The translations under genes and the position numbers were made by a program. Source: Planctomycetota bacterium (GTDB lineage: Bacteria > Planctomycetota > Phycisphaerae > Phycisphaerales > SM1A02). Taken from it: 42,137 nt of DNA. Shown here one piece after another: positions 18,485-25,577 of this stretch (position 1 is the stretch's first letter; every line of letters begins with the position of its first letter). The notes beneath the pieces were generated by a model. The model was not told the DNA's origin, did no database searches, and worked only from the letters and a program-made list of their open reading frames with translations. The stretch spans positions 1 through 42,137 of the forward strand of contig VGXR01000018.1 of NCBI GenBank assembly GCA_016873255.1, written 5' to 3'.

Positions 18485-19594
18485 TCACTGGGCCACGAAG
18501 TTGTCGGCCGGGTGGCTTGGCCACGCGCGCAGGTCCGATCGCTCCAGCCCGCGCTCGTCGCGCGGGAGCCAGATGTTGTCGATCGCCCCCGCGGGCGGCG
18601 AGGTCAGGATCGGCGAGTTCCGCCAGTCGAACGCACCGTCGCCGAAGAGGATGTTCTGCCCCGTGCCCTGGTGGTTGGCGGAGTTTGCCGTCCGCGGGGG
18701 CGGGGCCGCGCCGCGGCGCATCGATGCCACAAGCGGGTTGGCGTCGGCCGCCAGCACGGCCGAGGACGGGAGGTCGAAGGTGAAGCGGTCGCCGCGCGTG
18801 GGCACGCGGTAGGCGAAGCAGGGCGCGCCGGAGGCGGCGCAAGCCGGGCACCGGAGCGCGTCGGTGGCGCAGTAGCCCTGCGCCGCAAGCAGCGCCAGGT
18901 GCGCTCCGTGGTTGGCGGCGGACCAGTCCTGCGCGACGGTGGTGATGCGCACCACGGCACCCGGCATCTGGATGACGATGCGCGTGGCGCCGGCGGTCGG
19001 GTTCTGCATCCGCGACGGCGGCGCCACGGGGCGGGGACCCGCCTCGGGCAGGTAGCCGGTCGCGCGCGGGGCCGCGGGCGAGGGGCGGAAGAGCGAGCCG
19101 ATGTCCGCGATCGATGCCGCCGCCGGCAGCGCGCCCGCGTTGCTTCCGGCGTATGCGCCCATGCCCTCGTACAGGCCGCGCAGGCTCTGCTGGCAGCCGG
19201 CGGTCATTCGGTTCTCGCGGATCCGCGCGGCGATCGGGAGCGTCACGCCCACGCCCACGAGCACCAGCGCCGCGATGCTCACGAAGTCGGAGAGCCGGAA
19301 CGCGCCCGCGCGCGTGTCCACGCGCCGCGATGCCTCCGCCGCCGCCTCGTAGCGGTCGATGCGAGCGAGCGTCGCGTTCACCAGCGTGTCATCGGTGGCG
19401 TCGGCGGGGTAGGCATCGAGCACCTGCATCTGGCGGATCAGCGCCATCGCCCGCGGCCGGTCGGCCTCGGGCAGCAGGTGGACCCTCGAAGCGTCAAAGC
19501 CGTGCTCGGCCAGGAAGTCGAGCACGCGCATGTCTGCGTCGCAGAGGTTGGGGGCCGGGTGTTCGCCCGGCGGCGGGTTGGTCGGAGGGTTCAT
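18485..19594 (-). CDS. Membrane anti-sigma-like protein with DUF1559-like pseudopilin region
   Basis: 369 residues. The cytoplasmic N-terminus (res 1-~100) is helical and acidic with no zinc-finger motif. A membrane span (VSIAALVLVGVGVTLPIAAR) runs straight into RENRMTAGCQQSLRGLYEGMGAYAG, like the pseudopilin/DUF1559 pattern 'hydrophobic helix - R.A.C..NL..L..A...YA'. Near the C-terminus NHQGTGQNILFGDGAFDW matches the H-X9-DG type ending of planctomycete DUF1559 proteins. Its start overlaps the stop of the ECF sigma gene (ATGA), the classical sigma/anti-sigma arrangement. I infer a membrane anchor that restrains the sigma factor and senses the cell exterior. This combination was not known to me as a named family. 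Confidence 0.65.
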   Translation of the reverse strand: MNPPTNPPPGEHPAPNLCDADMRVLDFLAEHGFDASRVHLLPEADRPRAMALIRQMQVLDAYPADATDDTLVNATLARIDRYEAAAEASRRVDTRAGAFRLSDFVSIAALVLVGVGVTLPIAARIRENRMTAGCQQSLRGLYEGMGAYAGSNAGALPAAASIADIGSLFRPSPAAPRATGYLPEAGPRPVAPPSRMQNPTAGATRIVIQMPGAVVRITTVAQDWSAANHGAHLALLAAQGYCATDALRCPACAASGAPCFAYRVPTRGDRFTFDLPSSAVLAADANPLVASMRRGAAPPPRTANSANHQGTGQNILFGDGAFDWRNSPILTSPPAGAIDNIWLPRDERGLERSDLRAWPSHPADNFVAQ

Positions 19595-20220
19595 GCCATG
19601 GACTCCTTCCCGCGTCCCTTGCTGCGAGCCGGCGACGTGGCAGAGGTCTTCCAGGCCTCGGCGAAGGTCGCGACGGCCGCGTGAAGACGGCTCTTGACTG
19701 TTCCGAGCGGCACGCCGAGCACCTCGGAGATCTGCTGGTAGCTCATCTTCTGGAAGTAGTTGAGCTGCAGCACCTCGCGGTAGATGGCGGGCATCCCGTC
19801 GACCACGCCCTTGACGCGGTCACGCGTCTCGGTGGACTCCATGGCTGCGGAGGGCGCTTCGGCCTCGGCTTCCATGAGGTCGATCATCCTGGCACCGTCG
19901 GGGTCACCGCCAACGGGCGCGTCGAGGCTGGCCGCGCGCCGGCGCTTCTGCCGGCGATGCCAGTCGCGCGCCTTGTTGGCGGCGATCGTGAAGAGCCAGG
20001 GCTTGAAGACCCGCTCCCGGTCGAAGGTCGGCGCGGACAGGTGCACCTGCAGGAACGTCTCCTGGAAGACGTCGTCGGCGGCGGCGCCCGAGCCGAGGAA
20101 GCGGGCGAGGAATCCGTGGAGTTCCGAGCGGTAGCGTTCCACGAGCACGGCGAACGCTTCGCGATCGCCTTCGATGTAGGACGCAAGCAGGGACTCGTCG
20201 GATCGGTCGGTGGCCGGCAT
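19591..20220 (-). CDS. ECF-type RNA polymerase sigma factor
   Basis: 209 residues from MPATDRSDESLLASYIEGD. Region 2 is clear: AFAVLVERYRSELHGFLARFLG, DDVFQETFLQVH, and FKPWLFTIAANKARDWHRRQKRR for -10 recognition. Region 4 is MPAIYREVLQLNYFQKMSYQQISEVLGVPLGTVKSRL (split), the HTH for the -35. The frame remains open upstream through an ATG near 20417, but ECF alignment supports the start used. The linker between regions is long (about 45 residues). It is translationally coupled to the downstream membrane protein and divergent from hpnH, sharing the 300-bp region 20221-20521. Its regulon is unknown. Confidence 0.92.
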   Translation of the reverse strand: MPATDRSDESLLASYIEGDREAFAVLVERYRSELHGFLARFLGSGAAADDVFQETFLQVHLSAPTFDRERVFKPWLFTIAANKARDWHRRQKRRRAASLDAPVGGDPDGARMIDLMEAEAEAPSAAMESTETRDRVKGVVDGMPAIYREVLQLNYFQKMSYQQISEVLGVPLGTVKSRLHAAVATFAEAWKTSATSPARSKGRGKESMA

Positions 20221-20426
20221 CGCGGTCGGCGCGACAGGGCGCGCGCTCGTCCGGCGGATGCTACGGGGCTGATTCAGGACGGCGGTGGCCGTGGCGCCGA
20301 TCTGGCGCGCGCCGCGGGCAACCGAGCCTGCCAAGGCGTCCAGTTCCCCCCGGACCGCGTCGGCACCGAGGGTGCCGAGGCCATGCAGGGGGTTGGCGTG
20401 CTCGGCAAGGATCGTCATGACCGTGC

Positions 20427-20473
20427 TACGATCCTCCCCCCGGCCGGGATCGCCCGAGTTCGGATCGCCCGAG
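20427..20473 (+). promoter_or_regulatory. Candidate hpnH promoter and direct repeats in the divergent sigma/hpnH region
   Basis: The 301-bp gap 20221-20521 has no gene. An extended -10 (TGC-TACGAT, -10 at 20427-20432) faces hpnH, about 90 bases before its ATG. Just downstream, GGATCGCCCGAG occurs twice (20447-20458 and 20462-20473), a possible operator in the leader. A -35 is not evident. Nothing else in this gap is recognised. Confidence 0.4.
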
Positions 20474-20521
20474 AAGATTTTCCGCCCCCTCCGCACCCCC
20501 CAGGACCCCCCGGACCACCCC

Positions 20522-21658
20522 ATGGCAGTGCCTGTTTCCCAGATGTGGACGGTCGCGTCGTACGTTCTCGGACAGCGTCTCCGCGGGCGCAAGCACTATC
20601 CGCTTGTGCTGATGCTGGAGCCGCTCTTCCGCTGCAACCTGTCCTGCGCCGGCTGCGGGAAGATCCAGTACCCCGCCCACATCCTGAAGCAGCAGCTCAC
20701 CGTGGACGAGTGCCTGAAGGCGGTCGACGAGTGCGGCGCGCCGATGGTGAGCATCCCGGGCGGCGAGCCGCTGCTGCACCCGCAGATCAAGGAGCTGGTC
20801 GAGGCCCTGGTCGCGCGGAAGAAGTACATCTACCTGTGCACCAATGCGCTCCTCCTGAAGGAGAAGCTGGAGGCCGGCTGGTTCAAGCCGAGCAAGTACC
20901 TCAGCTTCAGCGTCCACATGGACGGCCAGGAGGAGCACCACGACTTCGCCGTGTGCCGCGAGGGCACCTTCCAGAAGGCCGTCGAGGGGATCCGGCTGGC
21001 GGTGAAGATGGGCTTCCGGGTCACCACCAACACCACGCTCTTCCAGGGCGCGGACCCGGCGAGCGTGCGAGGGTTCTTCGACGAGATGATGGACCTCGGC
21101 GTCGAGGGCATGATGGTGTCCCCGGGCTACGCCTACGACAAGGCGCCCGACCAGCAGAACTTCCTCGGCCGCCGCAAGACGAACGAGCTGTTCGAGATGA
21201 TCCTCTCGAACCGCAAGAAGCGCTGGAAGTTCAACATGAGCCCGCTGTTCCTCGAGTTCCTCATGGGCAAGCGCGAGTTCGAGTGCACCCCCTGGGGCAG
21301 CCCGGCCTACAACATCTTCGGCTGGCAGAAGCCGTGCTACCTGCTGCAGGAGGGGTACTTCGACACCTTCAAGGAGCTGGTGGATGCCACGGACTGGTCG
21401 AAGTACGGCGTGAAGAGCGGCAACCCCAAGTGCCAGAACTGCATGGTGCACTGCGGGTACGAGCCGAGCGCCGTGGACTACACGTTCTCCGGCGTCGGCG
21501 GCATCTGGGCCAACGTGAAGTCGATCCTCGCGCCGCTCTACCCGAACGCGCGCGCCGCCGAGCGGCTGGCCGAGGAGGCGAAGAAGCCGCATCGGCCGAT
21601 CGAGCGCCTCGTGCAGCTCGGCGTGGCGAGGGACTTGGCCGAAAAGTCAGCGGCGTAA
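20522..21658 (+). CDS. hpnH: Adenosyl-hopene transferase HpnH (radical SAM)
   Basis: 378 residues starting MAVPVSQMWTVASYV. The radical-SAM cluster motif CX3CX2C is C38-NLS-C42-AG-C45. VSIPGGEPLLHPQI is the GGE motif for SAM. The C-terminal half has PSPL-like FNMSPLFLEFLMGKREF, TPWGSPAYNIFGWQKPCYLL and CQNCMVHCGYEP, as in HpnH. The enzyme joins a 5'-deoxyadenosyl radical to diploptene/hopene, the first step to extended C35 hopanoids. No other hopanoid gene is adjacent. The TAA stop is formed by the first bases of repeat copy A, so the last codon boundary coincides with the element end. The upstream gene is divergent. Confidence 0.95.
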   Translation: MAVPVSQMWTVASYVLGQRLRGRKHYPLVLMLEPLFRCNLSCAGCGKIQYPAHILKQQLTVDECLKAVDECGAPMVSIPGGEPLLHPQIKELVEALVARKKYIYLCTNALLLKEKLEAGWFKPSKYLSFSVHMDGQEEHHDFAVCREGTFQKAVEGIRLAVKMGFRVTTNTTLFQGADPASVRGFFDEMMDLGVEGMMVSPGYAYDKAPDQQNFLGRRKTNELFEMILSNRKKRWKFNMSPLFLEFLMGKREFECTPWGSPAYNIFGWQKPCYLLQEGYFDTFKELVDATDWSKYGVKSGNPKCQNCMVHCGYEPSAVDYTFSGVGGIWANVKSILAPLYPNARAAERLAEEAKKPHRPIERLVQLGVARDLAEKSAA

Positions 21659-22184
21659 ATCCGCTCCTGGTTCGTTTGGCACCAATCGCTCTCTCCAGGG
21701 AAATCCGGGAGTGTGCGGTGTTTGGTTGACGGGTCGCGGTGGTTCCGGCGGTGGCCGCGCCCCTTCGTTGCGCCGGGGATCCCGTGCTCACTGCGGGGCG
21801 CTCGCCGAATGACGGAAGGCGCCCAAATTCGGCCGCCTCCCGACGTTCGTCGCCCCGAGCCGACAGCGAACGGTGGTGGCCTCATCGAGCGAGTTGTTGC
21901 ACGCCCCGGCCGCGCGTGATTCGCCGCGCTCCCCGCCCGTCGCGTGCAACTTGTCCGAGCGACTGAGGCCACCGCCGGTCGCCGAGGCGTCCAGAGCGCC
22001 GCGAACCACGCACGGCCAACTCCACCGCCGGTCGCCGAGGCGTCCAGGTGCGCCGATCAACACGCACGCGACGCACGCCACCTCCACCTGCCGAGGCGTC
22101 GGCGCCCGCACCGCGCCACGCGACCCACCCACCCGACTTTCCCAGAGAAATCAACTGGTGCGAAACGAACCAGGAACGGATTTC
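21656..22184 (+). mobile_element. MITE-like palindromic repeat element, copy A
   Basis: The 492-bp gap between hpnH and pyrC is filled by an element of about 529 bp. Its left end reads TAAATCCGCTCCTGG then TTCGTTTGGCACCAA, and its right end is the inverted version (GAAATCCGTTCCTGG then TTCGTTTCGCACCAG), so the terminal inverted repeats are about 35 bp well matched and ~60 bp loosely. Inside, a second inverted repeat (21876-21904 with 21942-21972) surrounds a 37-nt loop, and CCACCGCCGGTCGCCGAGG-type units repeat at 21969-21994 and 22022-22047. GCGGCG flanks both ends (21650-21655 and 22185-22190), a possible target duplication. Copy B (39335-39796) matches along most of its length in opposite orientation. 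The right end overlaps the 3' end of pyrC. No transposase gene is present. Confidence 0.85.
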
Positions 22185-23464
22185 GCGGCGCCGTCGACGA
22201 AGACGTGAACGGCACGGCCGCGGAGCGCGCGGCCCGCGAACGGGGTGTTTCGGCTCTTGGACCGCCCCGTGGCAGGGTCGACGGTCCAGCGGGCCTCCGG
22301 GTCGATCACGGTGACGTCGCCGGGGGCGCCTACCCGCAGCGTGCCGAGGCCCATCGCGTCGAGGCCCAGCAGCCGAGCCGGCTGGATCGTCAGCAGCGCG
22401 ATCAGCCGCGGCCATGCGATGGCGCCGCTGTCCACGAGCGCCTCTCGGTAGAGGGGCAGCGCGTGCTCGAGCCCGATGATGCCGAAGGGTGCGCCCGCGA
22501 AGTCGCGTGCCTTCTCGGCATCCGAGTGCGGGGCGTGGTCGGTGGCGAGCACGTCGATGGTGCCGTCGGCCACGGCCTGCCGCAGCGCCTGCACGTCGGC
22601 GGCGGTCCGAAGCGGCGGGTTCATCTTGGCCATCGTGTTGTAGTCGTCGCACGCGTCGTCGGTGAGCAGCAGGTGGTGCGGGCTGGCCTCGCCGCTGACC
22701 GGCTGGCCGGCCGCGCGCGCGCGGCGGATGATCTCCGCGCTGCCGGCGCACGAGAGGTGCTGCGCGTGGTACCGCGCGCCGACCGCGCGGTTGAGCATCA
22801 CGTCGCGCTCGAGCATCAGTTCCTCGGCGATCGCCGGCCAGGCGCCGAGGCCGAGCTTCGCCTGAAGCGGGCCGGCGTTCATCGCGGCGCCCTGCGTCAG
22901 GGCGGGTTCCTGGCAGTGCTGCATGAACGGGCAGCCCACCGCCTTCGTCATCTGCAGGACACGGACCATCACCTGCGCGTTCGCGATGCCGTCGCCGTCA
23001 TCGGTGAACGCCACGGCACCTGCGTGCTTCATGGCGGCCATGGGCGCAAGCTGCTCGCCCGCGCGGCCGACGGTGGCCGCCCCGGCCACGAAGACGCGTG
23101 CCAGCCCGGCCTCGCGCGCCCGCAGGCGCACGAACTCCACGAGCGGCCCGGAGTCGAGGCAGGGCGTCGTGTTCGGCATGCAGCAGACGCTCGTGAATCC
23201 GCCGGCGATCGCCGCGGCCACGCCGGTGGCGATGGTCTCCTTGTGCTCCCCGCCCGGCTCGCGCAGGTGCACGTGGGGGTCGATGAGGCCCGGGACGACC
23301 ATCAGCCCGTCGCAGTCGATCACCTCGGCACCGGCGGCCGTGAGTTCCCCGCGCCTCTGGCTGATCGCGGCGATGCGCCCGTCCGCGAGCAGAACGTCGG
23401 CCGTGGCGTCGAGGCCCGAGGCGGGGCAGATCACGCGGCCGGCGCGGAGCAGGGTGGAGGTCAT
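22151..23464 (-). CDS. pyrC: Dihydroorotase
   Basis: 437 residues from MTSTLLRAGRVICPAS. Metal-binding and substrate motifs of class I dihydroorotase are present: VPGLIDPHVHLREPGGEHKE near residue 60, SVCCMPNTTP, FMQHCQEP, GEASPHHLLLTDD, and LATDHAPHSDAEKA with the catalytic Asp. It closes N-carbamoyl-aspartate to dihydroorotate in pyrimidine synthesis. pyrB is not adjacent. The last eleven codons (KSVPGSFRTS plus stop) are encoded by the terminal inverted repeat of copy A, so the native C-terminus has been replaced by element sequence. A terminator separates it from the upstream lipoprotein gene. Confidence 0.95.
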   Translation of the reverse strand: MTSTLLRAGRVICPASGLDATADVLLADGRIAAISQRRGELTAAGAEVIDCDGLMVVPGLIDPHVHLREPGGEHKETIATGVAAAIAGGFTSVCCMPNTTPCLDSGPLVEFVRLRAREAGLARVFVAGAATVGRAGEQLAPMAAMKHAGAVAFTDDGDGIANAQVMVRVLQMTKAVGCPFMQHCQEPALTQGAAMNAGPLQAKLGLGAWPAIAEELMLERDVMLNRAVGARYHAQHLSCAGSAEIIRRARAAGQPVSGEASPHHLLLTDDACDDYNTMAKMNPPLRTAADVQALRQAVADGTIDVLATDHAPHSDAEKARDFAGAPFGIIGLEHALPLYREALVDSGAIAWPRLIALLTIQPARLLGLDAMGLGTLRVGAPGDVTVIDPEARWTVDPATGRSKSRNTPFAGRALRGRAVHVFVDGAAKSVPGSFRTS

Positions 23465-23493
23465 CGCGGCGGGAGGGTACCTGCGCAAAAGCG

Positions 23494-23522
23494 CGCGCGC
23501 CCGCCGGGGTGGCGGGCGCGCG
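23494..23522 (-). terminator. Intrinsic terminator after the Cys-rich lipoprotein gene
   Basis: A 12-bp GC stem (23494-23505 with 23511-23522) has a 5-nt loop. On the minus strand it is followed after a few bases by TTTT (23487-23490). It lies between the lipoprotein stop and the pyrC start, so it ends the lipoprotein transcript before pyrC. Confidence 0.75.
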
Positions 23523-23578
23523 GGAGTGATCTCGGGTCATCGGGCCAGTGGTCCGTCTGGACCGGCTGGCGCGTCGGC

Positions 23579-24010
23579 TCAGCCCTGCTTGGTGCAGGCC
23601 GACTTCTGGGCGCAGCAGCCGCCCTCCTTCTTCTCGCTGACGGCGCCCATCGAGGCGTCCTTGGTGGTGCCGGTCATCGGGCAGGTCTTGGCATCGGTCT
23701 TGGTGGCGGGGCAGGTCGCCGTGCAGCCGTCGGCCTTCGCCGAGGTCTTGGTGGTGCTGCAGCAGCCTTCCTTCTTGTCGCTCACGGCGCCGGGGGCGGC
23801 GGTCTTTGCGTCCGTCTTCTGGCAGCAGTCGGTCTTGCTGCAGGTCTTGGCGTCGCCGGTGCACTTGGCATCGCACTTCTTGGCGTCGCTGCAGCAGGCG
23901 GACTTCTCGCCCACGGCGCCCGCGGCGGTGTTCTGCTTCTCGGTCGAGTTGCAGGCGGCGAAGAGCAGGGTGGCGGCAACGCCGGCGGTGAGGAGGGCAA
24001 ACTTCTTCAT
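23579..24010 (-). CDS. Small Cys/Lys-rich lipoprotein with internal repeats
   Basis: 143 residues from MKKFALLTAGVAATLLFAAC. The nearby upstream ATG (24019) abuts the AGGAG SD, while the second ATG is spaced 9 bases from it and is preferred. The lipobox is LFAAC. The mature part has 16 cysteines in about 125 residues, counting the lipidated one. It includes five CC pairs and a unit of the form GAV-(G/S)-(E/D)-K-K/S-...-CC repeated three times (GAVGEKSACC, GAVSDKKEGCC, GAVSEKKEGGCC). Thr, Lys and Asp dominate the rest and there are almost no aromatics. It is likely a disordered, metal- or thiol-binding surface lipoprotein. No known family is recognised. It is transcribed alone, between divergent uvrC and a terminator. 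Confidence 0.8.
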   Translation of the reverse strand: MKKFALLTAGVAATLLFAACNSTEKQNTAAGAVGEKSACCSDAKKCDAKCTGDAKTCSKTDCCQKTDAKTAAPGAVSDKKEGCCSTTKTSAKADGCTATCPATKTDAKTCPMTGTTKDASMGAVSEKKEGGCCAQKSACTKQG

Positions 24011-24090
24011 GGGTGTCATCTCCTAGATGAGGTCGAACGTACGAGTGGCCTGAGTGTCGGCGGGGTTTCCGCGTCCGTCGCGGACCTGCG

Positions 24091-24096
24091 AGTATA
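24091..24096 (-). promoter_or_regulatory. Candidate -10 (TATACT) of the Cys-rich lipoprotein gene
   Basis: On the minus strand TATACT lies about 80 bases before the lipoprotein ATG in the 124-bp divergent gap. No convincing -35 is visible. It is one of very few AT-rich hexamers in the region. Confidence 0.4.
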
Positions 24097-24120
24097 CGGT
24101 ACCCAACGCCCGGCAGCCCC

Positions 24121-24126
24121 TACGAT
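24121..24126 (+). promoter_or_regulatory. Candidate -10 element for leaderless uvrC
   Basis: TACGAT lies 8 bases before the uvrC ATG, with no Shine-Dalgarno between. The upstream gene is divergent, so a promoter is required here. The arrangement matches 9215-9220 and 29566-29571. Confidence 0.42.
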
Positions 24127-24134
24127 TTCCCGCA

Positions 24135-25490
24135 ATGTCCGCAGAACCTCGCCCCGAGCGCCTGCGCAGGCTGGCCGAGAAGGCCCGGGCCCTGCCCAAG
24201 GTCCCCGGCGTTTACCTGATGAAGGACGCCGACGGGAAGGTGCTTTACGTCGGGAAGGCATCCTGCCTGCCCGACCGGGTGGGGAGCTACTTCGTCCCGA
24301 GCGCCGACCTGGGGGCGCGCAAGCAGCCCATGCTCGACCTCGTCGAGGACCTCGAGGTGCTCGAGTGCGAGGCGGAGTGGGAGGCGCTGCTCCTCGAGAG
24401 CCGCCTGGTCAAGGACATCCATCCGCGCTTCAACGAGCTGCTGCGCGACGACAAGACGTTCCCGTACCTCGCGGTCACGGTGCGCGACGAGTTCCCCGGC
24501 GTGTACGTGACGCGCAACCCGCACGACGCTCGCTTCGAGGGCGCGCGCCTCTTCGGGCCGTTCACCAGCGTGCACGCGCTGCGCACCTCGGTCACGCTGC
24601 TGCAGCGGGTGTTCCAGTACCGCACCTGCGAGCTCGACATCAAGGCCGATGACCCGGCGAACCGCCGCTTCCGGCCGTGCCTCCTGCACTCGATCGGGCA
24701 GTGCACCGCGCCGTGCGCGAACCGCGTGACCCGCGAGCGCTACCGATCGGACGTCGATCGCTTCCTTCGCTTCCTCGGCTCCAAGCGCAGCGTGCTGACG
24801 CGCGAGCTGCAGGCCGAGATGGAGAAGGCCGCTGCCGAGCGCCGCTTCGAGGACGCCGCCGTTCTCCGCGACCAGGTGCACGCGCTCTCGAAGCTCGACG
24901 ACCGCGAGACGCGCAGCGGCGAGGAGTACGACTGGCAGCCCGAGCTGACGGTGTTCGCGGGCGACCCGCTCGTCGGCACGCGCAGCCTGCAGCGGACGCT
25001 CGGGCTCGACCGGCCCGTGCGCTGCATGGAGGCGATCGACATCGCGCACCTCGGCGGCACCGAGACGGTCGCGAGCAAGGTGTGCTTCATCGACGGCCGG
25101 CCGTTCAAGGACGCGTACCGCCGCTACCGCATCGAGACCGCGGACAACGACGACTACCGCTCGATCCGCGAGGCCGTCAGCCGCCGCTACCGCGAGGCGG
25201 GGTCGGGTTCGGAGCTGTTCCCCGACGTCATCCTCATCGACGGCGGACTCGGCCAGCTGCACGCGGCGCTCGAGGCGTTCGCGGAGCTCTCGGTGCAGCC
25301 GCCGATGGTCATCAGCCTCGCGAAGAAGGAGGAGCTGATCTTCGTGCAGCGCGAGAGCGAGCCGATCCGCCTCGCACGCAACAACGCGGGGCTTCGCCTG
25401 TGCCAGGCGATCCGCGACGAGGCGCACCGGTTCGCGCAGCGGTACCACCACGTGCTGCGCAGGAAGCGGACGCTCGGCGAGGGCGAGTGA
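24135..25490 (+). CDS. uvrC: UvrABC nuclease subunit C, short form without HhH domain
   Basis: 451 residues, against a usual ~590-620. The GIY-YIG nuclease is at res ~20-100 (PGVYLMKDADGKVLYVGKA). A four-Cys pattern RTC...PCLLHSIGQCTAPC resembles the Fe-S cysteines of UvrC. The UVR motif is EMEKAAAERRFEDAAVLRDQV, and the RNase H-like half has AIDIAHLGGTETVAS, ILIDGGLGQLHAA and IRDEAHRFA with the expected acidic and His residues. The protein stops about 20 residues later, so the C-terminal helix-hairpin-helix pair that binds DNA for 5' incision is absent. UvrC makes both cuts in nucleotide excision repair. It is alone on its strand. A solo repeat end lies about 50 bp past the stop. Confidence 0.92.
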   Translation: MSAEPRPERLRRLAEKARALPKVPGVYLMKDADGKVLYVGKASCLPDRVGSYFVPSADLGARKQPMLDLVEDLEVLECEAEWEALLLESRLVKDIHPRFNELLRDDKTFPYLAVTVRDEFPGVYVTRNPHDARFEGARLFGPFTSVHALRTSVTLLQRVFQYRTCELDIKADDPANRRFRPCLLHSIGQCTAPCANRVTRERYRSDVDRFLRFLGSKRSVLTRELQAEMEKAAAERRFEDAAVLRDQVHALSKLDDRETRSGEEYDWQPELTVFAGDPLVGTRSLQRTLGLDRPVRCMEAIDIAHLGGTETVASKVCFIDGRPFKDAYRRYRIETADNDDYRSIREAVSRRYREAGSGSELFPDVILIDGGLGQLHAALEAFAELSVQPPMVISLAKKEELIFVQRESEPIRLARNNAGLRLCQAIRDEAHRFAQRYHHVLRRKRTLGEGE

Positions 25491-25542
25491 GCGGCCGCCG
25501 GGACGGCGCGGAGGCGAGGCCCGCCGCGATCCATCCGGCGCA

Positions 25543-25577
25543 GGAAACTGGTGCCAAAGTAAGCGGGAACGGACTTA
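25543..25577 (-). repeat. Solo terminal repeat of the MITE-like family (copy C)
   Basis: Read on the minus strand, TAAGTCCGTTCCCGC then TTACTTTGGCACCAG matches the outer end of copies A and B with a few changes. Only one end is found. There is no second end or core in the 84-bp gap between uvrC and ftsH. Its leading TAA is the ftsH stop codon. It is either a remnant of a deleted full element or a solo end. Confidence 0.75.

Noticed and set aside
20221-20417. ECF sigma factor starting about 65 codons earlier (ATG near 20417)
   Set aside because: The extra residues have no sigma-factor similarity and would fill the divergent promoter region. The ECF alignment starts at the chosen ATG.
21656-21700. 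Repeat end read as a tRNA-like or sigma-54 promoter motif (GGTTCG, TGGCAC)
   Set aside because: No cloverleaf can be formed around GGTTCG, and the TGGCAC is not followed by TTGCA at the required distance.
21739-21966. Small ORFs inside repeat copies A and B (for example starting MVPAVAAP and ending ATCPSD)
   Set aside because: Homologous DNA in the two copies is read in different frames in the middle of these ORFs, so the coding potential is not conserved.
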